From: Phoronis australis
Lineage: Eukaryota > Phoronida > Phoronidae
Direction: 5' to 3'
NCBI GenBank assembly: GCA_002633005.1
Contig: NMRA01000047.1
Coordinates: forward strand, 1,019,326-1,083,325
Length of the DNA: 64,000 nucleotides
Every line of letters begins with the position of its first letter. Position 1 is the first letter of the stretch. A program made the position numbers and the translations under genes. The notes beneath the pieces are model-generated. The model made no database searches. It saw only the letters and a list, made by a program, of their open reading frames with translations, and had not been told where the DNA came from. Below are positions 42,317 to 57,115 of this stretch, in pieces.

Positions 42317-44611
42317 TTCATGGCAATGTGATTACATAAAAGTTATGAGCTGAGAACTGAGGTATACAGAAAGTTTCGTTAAAGCATGCATTAGAAATTA
42401 TAACATCTCAGTTAAGTACCAGACAGCGCAGACGGATAGCTATGTGCTGAGCAGTTTGCCCCAAGTGAACCATAGCTGAGCTGAGAGCCCACACCAAATT
42501 GTGAAATTACAATTGAATGAACAATCTTCTAACCTCAAATTCATTCAACTGAATGAAGTACCCTCTTACCTCTAATTTATTCAGTTGTTATCGCCCTGGA
42601 ATGAGCTTGCAGCCCAGCTATGATTCATTCGAGGCAGACATCTCGGCTCGTTGCACAGGCACAAAAAGCACGACTGGGACAATTCTTCGAGCGATTATCT
42701 TATCATCTTCAATTTTACTTTGCTGGTTTCTCATTGTGTTTAAGTGGCCAGCGATACATGGTGCTCATTAATACCACTTATTGAAACAGAGACACTATCT
42801 TGCTTTTCGTAGCCCAGTCCAAATTTTGCATGTCTGTTGTTTTATGTTAGACTACATAATTTTCATATGACTTACCTTTACCAATGTGGTGTTGAAGGCA
42901 GTGGTGGGACTGGGATTTGTTTTTCAGAATCCATTAATTGGAACCTTCATGATTTGAGGCTCGATTCTGAATCTGGCAGTTTTGAATGACTTCGCCGTGT
43001 TTTGGCGAGCAGTAAGGCTGTTAGCTATGTTAGGTGTGTACAACCGGATAATCATCGGATGATATTCTGGATCAAAACTTGGATGTTCCGTTTCCCTAGC
43101 AAACAACAGATGACGCTCTCCTACGCCATTAGGCAAGGCTTTACTTGTGGCTGAGGAGCCTTCACCCCATTCAGGTGACTTTTTAAAAATTTAGCAATAC
43201 CAGACAAATATTTGCATGCGACTGAAAAAACTTCGCCTCATTTATGTAATTTTTATCTTTTTAGAGAAATTACAGAATCGATTTCACTGTATTGGAATCA
43301 ATTCTCATTCAATGTTTTTCTTCAGTGTTGGTGACAAGTGGTCGAATCATTGCAATACTAGTTGAAAGTTCGTCGTTCGTCTTGGCAATAAAGCCTTGTG
43401 CTTAGGTTGAGAAAACAAACCCCCCGCTCCGCAGTCCTGCGTCGTTCTTCGTCAACGTACGACAAAATGCTTGTAGCTCATTTTACTTAAGTTCAAAAAC
43501 CCTGTCTTGCGTGGTTACTGCACTGTACTCTGCCACATGTCCACAGTAAATTCTTGAAGTATATGTGACTAACATCTCAGCCACTTGTTTTGTCAGTGTA
43601 TACTCCCACTGTATGCTTCAGTTTCACTAAAACAAGCTGCAATAGTCGGAGGGTTAGGAGTAAAGTGATGTGACGATGGTACTGTGGAGATTCTGTCGTG
43701 TTGTATAAAGAGCTAAATTGCCATTGCTTAGTGTGCAGAAGTCTCTGCCATTTGTTTAGATTTGAGTACTACCGGTAATTATTTGTCGTTTATCTCGCCA
43801 AGGCATGCCTTGGTCTAGTAGATGTTGCCCACTGTATTCATGTAATGTTCATAGAGGATGGATTACCTGCATGTTGTTGGTCTGGACATTCAGGATTTAA
43901 GGAATCTGATTATTGTGTAAATAAATTGTCATAAATTAATTATTTTAATATTAAAATGTTGTTGTTTCAAGTTGTACATTTTATTGTCATGCGACTCATT
44001 CACCACTTTTTTAATTTACATTAGGGCCATGTCAAACCAAAGTTGTTCTTAGAATGTTAATGAAATGCGCTGGTGGTGGATGGAAACGGTAAGCTGTGGC
44101 CAAAAGCAGTTATTGAATGCAACACCACACAGCTGGTACTCGTCTAGTGACTGTCACTGCCCATTTTAAAAAACCATGGTTTGGACAGCATGGCCAAGAG
44201 TGAAAAAAGTCAACCTCAGTGAAAACAATGGCTAAACGAATGATTTAACATTAAAATTCTGATTGATAAATTAATTGAAACCTACAATTTGTTGTTTTAG
44301 TTCGACAAATATTCAAATATAAATTTTGATCACAGACTACTATTGACTATTTTTACCATAAATGTCAAACTGATAATCAACAAATGCTGGAAGGCAGGTT
44401 TTTTTGGGTAAACACCTCCCTGTCCAGTGACGTCAGGATGACCTCGTATTGAATTCTCGCATATGGTGTCAATCTCGCAATTTGGAACCCCACATTGAAA
44501 AACAAGTTAAGTCTATGCACCGCAGGGTTCTTACTCAGATTGTAGCAAATGTTTTTTAAGTTTATTTGGCTCCGGCACAGTTTTAGCCCATTGTGTCAAA
44601 ATCATTGAGAA

Positions 44612-44863
44612 CATAGTGAGAACTACCTGCATGTAATAGGGTCCCAACATGGTGAGAACTACCTGCATGTAATAGGGTCCCAACATGGTGAGAACTACCT
44701 GCATGTAATTGGGTCCCAACATGGTGAGAACTACCTGCATGTAATTGGGTCCCAACATGGTGAGAACTACCTGCATGTAATAGGGTCCCAACATGGTGAG
44801 AACTACCTGCGTGTAATAGGGTTCCAACATGGTGAGAACTACCTGCATGTAATAGGGTCCCAA
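44612..44863. repeat. 36-bp minisatellite, seven units
   Basis: Exactly seven 36-bp units, each containing GTGAGAACTACCTGC and GGGTCCCAA with a few variant bases (ATAGGG or ATTGGG, GCATG or GCGTG). Because 36 is divisible by three, both strands show long open frames with a 12-residue period. These are artefacts. Confidence 0.97.
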
Positions 44864-45593
44864 CACAGACAGCTGTTGACATTATCACGCAAAATAATGT
44901 TCATCCACTGATGCTATGAAATGATTTGCCATTGAAGTGGTTACAAACTTAAGTTCCATCCATAAAACAAACTTTTGATTTAGACCACTCACTGCTATAA
45001 ATGTGGCCTCAACTTGTTCCTTACTTGGATGGGAAATGACTTATAGGTTTGCTCGAGACCGTGCTCAGTGCGTGAACGACAGGCCGTGGCAAATCAACTT
45101 GTAAAATCTGTTTTCAAGCAAAAACCAAATGCTCATTCTTTTGACCTCCAGAGGAAAAGTTTGACACCAATTTCATAAGAGTGAGTGGCCCAAATCAAGT
45201 TGTTTTTATTGAAAGAGATTGGTTACCGCTTTAACTATGCGAGAATGATTTCTCTCTCGAATGCTAACCAGCTGCTAAGAGGTTCCATTCATTAACATGT
45301 ACACATGGACAGCATCAACAAGTGGTTTTGTTCACATCCAGAGAGAGAACCAGTCAGACTATAACTGTTAGTATTTTAAACAAACTGTCCTTGTTCACTT
45401 AACCATCCATGAAGTTGAACAAGAAATGAAATCAGACTAGTTAGTGCTGGAAACTTGTGTTAGCTCTCATATTCAGAGTTTCATTTTGCAATTGATTTAC
45501 TGGGTGTCTTGAGTTAGCTTCACATGCAAAATAATGACACCGATATTCTTATTAAAATAGGTAATAACACAACAAATGAAAATGGTAACAATT

Positions 45594-45599
45594 TTTATT
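45594..45599 (-). terminator. Candidate PFAS polyadenylation signal
   Basis: TTTATT on the plus strand (AATAAA on the minus strand) lies about 710 nt beyond the PFAS stop codon. It is weakly supported, because the hexamer is common in this AT-rich sequence. Confidence 0.3.
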
Positions 45600-46311
45600 T
45601 AAAAAATGTTTCACTCATGCTATAAAAATAATGTGAAAAATTGTTTTTGTTAAGAGCAGACTTTTTAGGTAACATTAAAATGTAGATTGTTACCACACAC
45701 AAATAACTGACTGACAAATTGTCATTTTTCAAAAGTCAATAACCTCGCTGGAATTATTGGAAACTTTACCAAATCTGGCCAAAACATTGAGATCTGAACC
45801 CTCCTTAATACTTCCAATTTTTACATGTTTACTTTGTAGTAACCATATTGAGCCTCAGTCATTTGATAAGTACTTAAAGTAGTTACTTGCTTATTCAGGC
45901 GTGATGAGTATTTTCCAATTCATCATCAAATGATTCAACCATGACATCAAACACCGCATGTATGATCAGACATCAAACTGATATACAAAAATAAATTCAT
46001 TTGACAGTAACAGCTTCAAAATGTATGGACCGTTTATGATGTGCAGTTAGGTATTGAGTAATGCATTAACAAATCTTTAAATATGACGTACACTTTGTAA
46101 GTACACAGTCATTAATTAATTAGACAGTGCACATTTCACCCATGATTGCCAGTAATTTCACTACTCATCCAAGTTGCCACTTACTAATAAGTAAAAATAT
46201 AAATTCAAAGACATTAAGAGCACACTACAATCGACAGACAGTTCTACTCGGGTATCTAACTACATTAGATGGCTAGAAGATTCAAAAATGATTTTGGTAT
46301 TGGGCCACACT

Positions 46312-49300
46312 CTACTGACACCAGACAAATGCATTCTGAAACATGCGTAACCATGGTGACACTGTCATGGTCCAATCGGAGGGCTTCCATGGCCACTGCC
46401 ATGGTAACACACATCTCTCGGGGTGGGGCATGATGGCCAAATGTCGACCGTCTGGTGAACAAAGGGCAGCGATACCATCTGGTGATCCATTAGGGTTGAA
46501 GGGATACCGAGTGGTAGGTTGTGCGTCATCATCAACGTACCTGACAGGGATGAGGTGACTTGAGTCTTGTAAGTCTTGCACATCCTTAGACTTGAAGACC
46601 ATACGACCTGTGTGAGAGAAACCAAATGGTCAGTATAACTTTACAAACAAAAAGAAAGAGCTCTTCAACTCCTGGGATAGGAATCTAATAATTTTACTTG
46701 AAAATATTTTTGACATTTTCCATTCTTCTTTAATACAAACTCAAGATAATTGTCTACCATTCTATGTTGGCGTATTATGCAACATGAAAATGAGTGTATG
46801 GTCTGAATTTGCACTTGATGAACCCTAGATTCAAGCTACAAACTCAAGTAAAAACTTACGATTTCGAGCAAAAACTGGAGATTTTGAGAAAAAACTCGAG
46901 ACCTCCAATTCAGGCTCAAACTTTAAGTTTCAATCTTTGGGTCATCAAGTGTAAAATAGCGTTGCAAAGTCTTTCACATAAACCATTATACTCAAGTGCA
47001 GAACAACAAACACTTATCTTGAGTTCGTATTAAAGTAGAGTGGAAAATGTTAACAATAATCCCCATTTCGAGTATAAAGGTTAGACCCCAGGCCCTGAGA
47101 TGCTCATTCTTGACAGAGTTCATATTTGATGAAGAGAATTGTGCCAGGCTCTGCACAGGAATGTGTGTGACGTGCTGTGGCATTGGCACAAAATACATTA
47201 CAAATGCATGACTTTCAAAGTATACATATGACCACCTTGTGTCTACAGACAATATCAACCAAGGGTGCGACAATCAATGGAATTGTAACCAAATTGCAAT
47301 GCAGGAACAAATGATTTTGATATCATATCCCAAAGCCCATTTCGCTTCGATTCTAAGTTCCAATTTTTGCCATTAGGCGTGTTACGAAGTTACGGCTTAT
47401 TTGGATTTTTTGAATACTATTATTGAGATACTGAACAAACAAACAGCTCCGGGTTGTTCATCAGTTGGAATCTTATATTTAACAATTTTTCATCTCAACT
47501 TTTCAAAAAATTGGTACCAGTGGTAAGTTAACTAATTGAAAAAAGAAATTCATTTGACAAACAAGAATGAGACTGAAAATAATCGAATTTACCCAAAAAA
47601 GAATCAAATCGAATTCCAAGAAATATTTTTCGTCCCACCCCCAATAACTATGTGAACAGATTTTGTCAAACATCTAAACACCTCTCTTTTCTGGAAAGTA
47701 ATTGAAGGGCATTGGGAAGAAGTTTGACAATTTTGCGCACCCAAGAGAGGCTCGTATGCGTGCACCATTGCCGTAAAAGCGTGCTCACACTTGAACCCTA
47801 TCTTGAGGCTCTACATGTGCAGTAACACCAACAACTGTAATTATTATCACAAATATTTCATGCTGCATCGAAAAGTAAAATATCCACGTTGCCAGCCAAC
47901 TGCCTAGGTGCTCAAACAGCCTGCTACACAGACAGCATACTCCAAGCTAAGTACTGTATTCCTCGAATAATCCGTCACGGCATAAACATTCATTTTGGTT
48001 TGGCTGTTGTTTTTCATCAGTACCAATCTATTTGCCACTTGAATACACGCAACTCACCATACCTCGCCCATCCCTATTATTCCATCTTTTGAGCTAAGCT
48101 GCAGAACATATGATAGATTTACATTCTACTTTCCTTGTATAAACCATCAGATGGTCTGGCAATGTATCTGCTCTCCAACCAACTTGTCTGCTGGTGACTT
48201 ATTTCCTGTATCGTTTTAGTATCACATCTTGATGCAATCATTACCCAATATTTCATCAAGACAGTGAAATCAGATCATCTATGCGCAGTGTCTAAGCATG
48301 TCTCCAAAGTTGGCACCGATAAACCGTCAAACGGATTATTTGTCGTTTTTTCCTTGGTTCCGAAAGTAATGGATTATCCGAGGCATGCGCTACATATAGC
48401 TGTCAGCAGAGCAGTCCAACATCTGGGAACTGTAACAGTTAGAATAGTTCACCGATGATAGCAACGCTGCACATCAGATGTTCTTACCTTCCCCGTGAGC
48501 CACCCATATCCCCAAGACAGACCCTGTCATCCCAGCAAGCATCAAGGACGGACTGTCCTCGATCTTCACCGTGGTAAAGCGAGATTCGAACCTCTCGGAC
48601 ACATTGTGATTCAGGAGAACACCTTGGTGAATAGATGTGTCACCTGCAGGAAGAACATAGAACTTGGGTTCAGACATCAAGCTGTGAAGATTTGGTGCTT
48701 AAGGTTATGTAGAACTTAGCCAAATATTTAGACAAGAATACAAATTTTAAGTCAATAAAAGGACATATATTCTGAAAGTAGAAAGCTGTAGGATTCCATG
48801 TTTGACTTCTTACAAAAACTGCCATGAGTTGGGTCACATGACCATGACTGTCTCTTTTAGTAAAATTCAGCAAAAAAGAAAGTTACATTGACAGCAAATC
48901 AATGGTTTCAATAAGATGATCTAAGTAATTTGACATCAATGTTCAAGACGAGATCTCAAAAAAACGCTGTTACAGTTTCCTAAAATTCCATTTTGTTTTA
49001 AACAACTTTGGATTTTGTCAAGAACAACGTAAAATGCAGATTTTTGATAGCCCCTCATGTAAAACAGGAAGATTTCAAAATAACCCATAACATCAGAAAG
49101 CATAGTATCAGAAAGCTTTTAATGAATCCAATCATCCATTCCTGTGATATGATGTTCTGAAGTTAGCCAAATTTGGACATCAATCTATAGTCCTACATAA
49201 ACTTATATTACTATTAGACAGCACTAACTTTGCTAAATGAGTACACTTTTGCACAGAAGCTTTACTAGATGGAAAAGACATTCATACCCTTTAGCATATT

Positions 49301-50672
49301 TTCTAAGCAGCATGTGGTTTATTAAGTTCTACGTGAGACAAAAAGTTGGACATTTTGAGAACTCAACATAAGCACCTAAACTAAATAATTCACTTGTTGA
49401 TTCATGTCTATAGCCTTATAATTTAGTAATATGTTACATTTTACAAGTTACTATTATTTTAATAGCATAACTGGTCTACCATTATTTCCAATAATTCTTC
49501 AGCTAGTTCACACAAAATTGTTAAAACAATTTTACTACCATATTAAAGCTGGTTATCTTCCTGCAAAACATGGAGATTTTATGAAATAGTGTCTTGTGAA
49601 ATCTACACAGTGCATTCTAGGCTAACAATTGATGAAACTTCTCATTATCTTGTTTTGTTGAAAGTTTTGACCAAATAGAATTTCTCTCATGGGCCAGATG
49701 TGAGAATTTATCCAATTATCATTAAAATTACCATAATCCGTTCTGAAGTGCAGTACATAACTCCTAATGAGGTGCATCAAATCTAAACAATGTAATGCTG
49801 TTAGACAGAAAGTTACGGCAGTCATCACTACGATACTCACTCTGATCAAGCGCTATGTCTGCTGCCACCCAGCCAAGTAGCGCCATCAGTTGGCAGCCAT
49901 TGCAAACACCAAGACTAAATGTGTCAAGGCGTGCATGGAAGGCATCAAACTGTGCCCGCACAGAAGTATTGAAGAGAAGTGTGGCTGCCCAACCTGAATC
50001 AAAGAAAATGAAACACCAAATTATAAAATCAAAATAAATATAAAATTGAAATCAATTATTCTTCAATCTAGGGTTGGTCAAGTCCAATAAGCTCAAAGCA
50101 TTTTGCTGAGTTGATGCTTTTGTTGGTAACAGAAATAGAATCTTATCACGCTGAGGACTAAAAAATCATGAAACGGACTTAATGGGAGTAAAAGGCCTAA
50201 TTTGATTTTCATTTTGAGACAGCTAAACAGGATGAAATGAAGCTTAGAGTTAATAGAGTATCTCTGTACTTTCTCAGCTTTTTCATATTTTCTAATGCTT
50301 GAAATCTATAAACGACCAGTGCTCTCAAATGTCACGTGGGGTGGGAAACTACAATACAAATGCTATAATATATCACGAGGCATGGGGTTGTAAAATGATA
50401 CGCAACTTCAGTATGAAGGGCAAATATAATATTTCTATCAACTTAAAGTTTTATGTCGACTTCACCTTTGGCCGAGCCAAGCACATCAGCATAACTGAAT
50501 CCTCCGACGAACACAATGCCACGAAACTGTTCGAGTGAGATTCCACCCGTGGCCAGGTCCTGCATGTTCACGTCCCAGATTTCAAAGCCAGCCAGATACA
50601 GTGCTGCCACCATTTCACGGTCCCCATTGCTACCCTCCTCACGGATCACCGCCACCTTAGGAATGTCTGAAT
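46312..50672 (-). CDS. PFAS: PFAS glutaminase domain exons (last four)
   Basis: Exon 50672-50466 encodes SDIPKVAVIREEGSNGDREM through FVGGFSYADVLGSAKG. Exon 49993-49841 encodes the nucleophile elbow FSLGVCNGCQLMALLGWV, whose first Cys is the catalytic residue. Exon 48643-48488 encodes GVLLNHNVSERFESRFTTV, SVLGIWVAHGEG. Exon 46607-46312 encodes YPFNPNGSPDGIAALCSPDG, RHLAIMPHPERCVLPWQW and the C terminus FVWCQ. The HPE of MPHPER supplies the His and Glu of the triad. The domain is complete and no key residue is missing. Donors GTGAAG, GTGAGT and GTAAGA. Confidence 0.95.
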
Positions 50673-53600
50673 CTGAAGTAAAACGTCATAAGCCAGTGAG
50701 AGCATTTGCCGAGTTACAATAAGGGGGTCAAAACGTTGCCTTAAATTTAACAAATTTGAATCCTTATTTTAACTTATACCTCTTACAGATTACTAACAAA
50801 TATAAAGCGCAATATTTCAGACACAAAAATAATATTCCTTTCCTTACGAACAGTTAAAAAATTGAAACAAAACAGTAACATGAGCAACATGGAGTGCTGA
50901 AATACGCTCATTACAGAAACACACATGGTGTGCTTCTAGTGGTATTTTTTTAATATCATAAAAATGGCACAGAATCATCAAATCCGTATCAAATTGGGAA
51001 AGCTTCGTTGACTTTCTATTACAAAACTGTTTGTCAAATTTCATTAAAATCCACAAAGGAACTTCAAATATACAGAAGCAAAAGCTGATGTAAAAAATTG
51101 CCATTAAAAGCCACAGCAGTGGTCGAATTCGTCCATCTGATGTCAAGTTAATGGGAATAGACTTGACAAACGTTGATCTTGCAAGGAGTTTAGTAGATAC
51201 AGCTGCAGATATGAAAATAATGTCACTAGGAAGCACCACAGTTATCTGAAAATCCACGCCAGTTGGGCTGATGTCAGTATGAATACATCTGCCAATTTTC
51301 ATAAAGTCATCTGAGCAGTTTGGCGGATATGAAATAGACAGCAAAAAGTAGGCTCGAAAATGACCGACATGGCCACTAGGAAGGATGCTGTCATCTTCAT
51401 AATAAATAGAAACATATTTCCAAAATTCATGAAAAAACATACAGGAACTTGGAAGATGTAGAGGCAAAGGTAACTAATAAAATTGCTACTGGGGGCTATA
51501 GCGGTAGTCAGAACCATCCAAAAAGTCATGGGCAGCTATTGTCACATCTATAAGTAATTACCTGCAGAAGTTCACAAACATCGTGCAAAGGAATCAGGTC
51601 ATGGTGACAAAAAATACAAAATCACCACAAGGGAACGCCACAGGTGACAGATCTGTCCAAAAATCAATGTCAGCCATAGTCTTGGTTCGAACTCATGATC
51701 GTCTGTTGTTAGCTTCATGGGAATTCATGTGTCGAATCTCATTATGATCTTGTAATGAGTTTAGGAGGAACAGAGATGACAGCAATATGCGCACACTTAT
51801 AAGTATGTTGGTGCATAAAATGGATCAATGTTTCACACGAACACAGGAGGCTTATGAATATTCCTAATCGTCGGAAAGATTAACTCTAACCTACCAGAGT
51901 TGTTCGCGCACACTGGTGCAACATCAGGATCAAAGGTGATCTTGAATGGAGGATTCCGTCTGCTTTTCATGCCTTGCTCTTCCTCTGCAATGCATTCTGG
52001 GTTGGCCTGTAATCGCTCCAACTGGAAGCTTGTCTCCTCCCAGATTTGACGGAGATCAGCCATGTTTCCAAAGAGAACAGCCTCGTCATTAAAGTTGACC
52101 TTCACCTTATAGAATATAAACAAAAAAGTTTTTTACCACTTTTACAAATAATGAAAATTGCCATACCTTAACCCAGAGGTCAATATTTTTCTATCTCTTC
52201 AAGTCTCCCAGAATAATATCTTATCATTTTGGCATCTATATTCCCAAGTTTCACAAACAGATTTAAATACTGACAAGAAATTTCAAACTACTTCCCACAG
52301 TCAAAAACATGTTTCAGGGAAAAGGGGCCCTGGGTTACCAAACTAGGACCTTAATGAACTACACCAAATACAACATACCTGAGCATCTAGACCTATCTGA
52401 CCAATGGAGTGACCGATACAGTGACAACTGACTCCAGCATCAGTGAAAATCCTCACCACGTTCTCTGCTGATTCACTGCAGGTTTCTAACACCCAGCCAA
52501 GTTCTTCAGCAAACATGTACTCCAACAGTGGAACTAGGGAAAGACGTTACTAAGATTGCCACTCAATGTGAAACACATTTTTGATATTTATAGTTTCTTG
52601 AAATTTTTTATTGTTAAAATAGTGCTCATGTCTTATCAGACAGATGTTCTAACAATGGACAAGAGAAGCTCAGAGTAATGCTTAAAACAACCATGATATG
52701 AAACACATGATAAAGATACTTACTACAATTTACCAATTGTAAAAATTCATGATAGTAACTACAATTATATTTATTAATCACAATGCTAACAAATCTTTTC
52801 AACAAGAATACCATAATTGGTGGAAAATGAATTTTCTTTTGTTGGTTTATGATAAAAAATAATTACATATTAATCACAATGCTAACAAATCTTTTCAACA
52901 AGAATACCATAATTGGTGGAAAATGAATTTTCTTTTGTTGGTTTATGATAAAAAATAATTACAAAGTCATCAAACTTCAAACAAGTGTTTGTTGGCAATT
53001 TCCTCATCAACACTACTGCACTCTGCAGGTGGATGTTTGATCACGTGTAGCAGACGGGTAGAAAGTTTTCGACAAACGTTAGAGCGATGACTTTGTCCAC
53101 AACTGATGTCAGCTTACCTGTTGGATGCGAGAAGGTAGCCTCAATCCCACAATTCCCAGCGAATGCCATCTCCAAGAGACACGTGATCAATCCACCGTCA
53201 CTCACATCATGTGCTGCAGTCAGCAGACCATCTGGAACACATGACGTGTCAGCTTAAGAATGTCTGATAATGGTGGCCTTGTCAAACTTGGCAGAAATAT
53301 TTATATAATAAAACTAGATAACATCGTCATTTCATCCTGTTGGCTAGATAAAAACGAAAATCAAATTAGGCCTTTCACTCTGATGAAATCTATCTCATCA
53401 AACTCCTTATCAAGATAGGATTCCATGTCCATTACTAACAGGAAAGTCGACCAATCAGCGACTTGAGAAAATGCAACGGAAATGGAATCCTGTGACAGTA
53501 AGGAATACCATGAGACCGATTTTACTACAGTAAACGGCCCAATTTTATTTAACTTTTCAGCCTGCTAAACAAGGAGAAATGCAGCTTCAACTACATCTTT

Positions 53601-56600
53601 GATATTTAGGAACACTGGGCTAAACAGCTATCTCTAAATTACTAGACAAATACATAAATTCTAGTACTCCTTTTTGAGAACAGAGAGCACTGTGTGTGCT
53701 GAAAATACAATACAACAAAAAGAAATGACACGGTAAAATATGACACATAGAAAATTAGAATTTGAAAACAGAAGCTCTACATAGAGATCCAAACCATAAA
53801 ATAGGGCACCTGACAATAAACTCTGCATGGCAGTGAAAGCATGCCCAAACACCTGGGGATCATCCATGTCAGGACTAGTTTTACCCACTTGACCATAGCA
53901 CTGTGCCAGTGCACTGCCACCCAGACGGTGGTGCCCTCTGGAAGGCTGGACATAAAGTAGACTTCCTGTAAAAACATTGAGATGATTAATCCCACTGGGA
54001 CCACGACTGGTGTTAAGGAGATGGAACACTCTAATTGTTTCTGACTGACATGACATCAGTGGAGATTAACATTGTTGGTACTAACTTATGCCCGTGTCAT
54101 GCACATCACCAATATGGCTCATTACCAAACTAATGACTTTAACCGGTATGCAAGTCCACTTGGGAACAAAAGGCAATGGCCGATTTCAAAAGGGACCTGA
54201 ATAACGGAGACTGGAACTGATTCTGCAAAGAATTGAGTTATATTGTTGTTGATAATTTTTCCTACAAACCTAAGATACAAACTTTCTGTGCCAAAACGAC
54301 AGAGGGCGGAGACCATCCACCTGATGACAGGACTGGTGCCACTGCCATATAGGTGAATAAACGTAATTAAAATTTTCTATGCGATGCTGTATCTGTTACA
54401 TCTGATAATCGCACTTTCTGGTTCACACGCTGCTAATTTGAATTTATTTGAATGCAGTGATTGTTGCTCAGTAAACCTGAAATTGCACCACTTGCCTAAA
54501 CAGCCAAATAACTTAATTTTGAACATTAAAAACAATTCATTTCCTGGGCAGCAAATGTTATCCCTTGTATTTACTTAATAGACTGATGAACTAATTAAAG
54601 GACATCCTTGGAAAACACTGAATGATTTTAAAAATTCACCATTTCAAGCTGTCCCAAGACAACAACAAATTTTGGAACTGTAAACACTGTGCACAGCATT
54701 TTCAAGACTGACAGTGGAAAGTATCACTGACACAAATACACACACATGCACGAACGCAAGAATGTACACACGCAAACGCACACACACTGGTAACTTGACC
54801 AAGTTAGAATTCAAAATTACAAACTTGGATCTTAGAATCAGTCATAGATCAAATACCGTACTGGAGGCATGTGAAGTGAAATGTGTGAACATCAGAACAG
54901 AGGTGATCAGAATGTCACAAGAATAGCAGAGGTCTGTTACATGAAAAAAATAAACCATCGGTGTGCCACTAGGCCCATGGGTGTCTATGCGGAACTGCAC
55001 TTACATGATTATTGTGAAACTTATACGCATGCGCCAATATGTGAGCCCAGTGTTCTCCACATTATAAATTCCAAACTCGACGCAAATGTTGAATGTCAGT
55101 TATTGACATTGTTTTGTGTCTACCCATAAGCATGGTCATGCTGGAGGTATTTATATATGGTTTAAAACTGCACTGCACTGGTGTGACCTACTTCTTAGAC
55201 ACTTCAAAGTTTAGCTTTCCTACCAATGCATCTCATAATTTCTCCAAAGCATTTGTCAGACCAAGAGCAGAAAACAAAAGATCAAAAGTTCCTTTAATAA
55301 TACCAATGCCGATTTTAATATCAATTAGACATATTAAGTACTACTAACGTGAGTTCTGATGTGACCTAGTTTTTAGTGACACCTGTTGTCAAGTTTAATA
55401 AGCTCATAAAGTTCTAACTTGCCACTAGATGTCAGTCAAAATCAAAATTGTCTTTATTAAGCAAATTAAATTGCTTTTTTATAGGTTGACTTGCAAAATT
55501 TTAAAGTTAGAATGATAAAGTAGATTAGTCATTCAATTAAGCAAGCTAGGTGACTCCATGAAATGTTTGTTATTTAAAGTTTTTTGCAGATTTTGTTAAT
55601 TATAATTTAAACTTTTGTAGTGTCTTACGAAGTTATACATATAGTGTTGACTGCCTCTAAAGTTCTGTATTGGGCTTGATGTTGGTTAATCAGGCACTGC
55701 TTTAGGGTTGAGGGCTGAAATACCAAGCCAGGACAAAAGTTCAAACCTGACGCAGCACTTTCTAAACTCGACGCGCATTTTCCAAACTCGTTACAGCAAA
55801 ATCCAAACTCGTTACAGCGTCGAGTTAAAACAGGCCGTGGAGAACACTGGAGCCATGTAAAAAAGGTCGCGAAAAAAGGCATTGTTTCGGACATAGGCCC
55901 ATGGCCCTGAAGGTGCACAGTATGGTAAAATGTTGTTCATGAAAAGCAAGCCATTTTGTAAAAAGTAAGCAGGTGCACCAAAGTAGGAATTCGTGTACCA
56001 GCCTATACAGGGGAGATTACCTGGACTTATACGCAAAACTTTGGCACATGCACCAATATGTCACCATTTGGGTTAAAAAGAAGGTTGCCAAAAAGGCATA
56101 ATTTTGGATATAAGTTCATGGGCCTAAAAGCACAGCAATAAGGTACGGCAAGTTTCCTCAAATTCGAACAAAACTTATGGCCCAAATTTTCATTTTTCAA
56201 GTGCTAAGTAAGTGTATTGCCAAAAATGTTAAGAATTTCAGAGTGTGTTTGTTGATGACAGCCATACCATAAAGTTTTCAAATAATTTAGTAGTAAAACT
56301 GTCCTCTTAACTACAGTAAAATGATCCTTTGAGGAGTTTGGCAAATAAAGAGGCAGACGCTAAAAATGAATTAAGAATCATAAAAATGGCCAAAAGCTAG
56401 TGCCAAAATATGCTGAATCTTTCCGAAAATGGAAAGGCATAGTTGTCGCCTTAATAAAAATCTATCTGCCAAATTTCAGAAAAAAATCCATCAACAAACT
56501 CCAGATACAGACTGAGTGGTAGTTGAATCAGTCCAAAACTAGTCGTCATGTCGTCAGCTTCATAGGAACATGTCAAATTTCACGAACACCGGATGCCAGA

Positions 56601-57078
56601 TGCCCAGACAGAGAGGGCGGCAATATACACCCACGTGTAAATATGCGAGAGCATAAAAATCACTGTCTGGTCTTTCTAAGATGGCTGAACATTACACAGA
56701 TTTAAAAGTACACGTACCCTTTCCTTGTGGGCACTTGAGGTCAGGAGTGACGGTCAGTGTGATGTCTGGGCAGGCAGCGTATACGGAGATGACCAGAGAG
56801 CCTGTGTACAAAAAAAGGCTTAGTGGCTTAGTGTTATTAAATATTGTTCCAGCAGACTCACGGATGAATGGACACTAGTCTAATTCTGACACTGTACACT
56901 GCTCAAGCAATAGTAATCATGTCATGTTAACATACAGGGATTATTTCAGTAGTGCGCCCTGCGTCAATGATGCACAAAAAATTTTCAATATGCAATATGA
57001 ATCTTAACAAGGACAAAAGAATGCATTAAATGATACCTTATTTTGTTTTGAATAATGATAATTCATATTTTTTAAAAC

Positions 57079-57115
<37 letters not shown>

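Larger units (their letters stand above)
42099..46311. other. MED12-PFAS tail-to-tail spacer and 3' untranslated regions
   Basis: The two genes converge here. The stretch contains the MED12 3' UTR with three AATAAA hexamers, a 36-bp minisatellite, and AT-rich unique sequence up to the PFAS stop codon at 46312. I found no exon. Confidence 0.7.

Noticed and set aside
44531-44888. Two overlapping ~100-codon minus-strand frames
   Set aside because: Both are produced by the seven-unit 36-bp minisatellite, with an exact 12-residue period and no homology.
50844-51467. 207-codon open frame on the minus strand
   Set aside because: It lies entirely inside a PFAS intron, has no recognisable domain, an odd composition and sits on repeat-like sequence. 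I could not support it as a gene.
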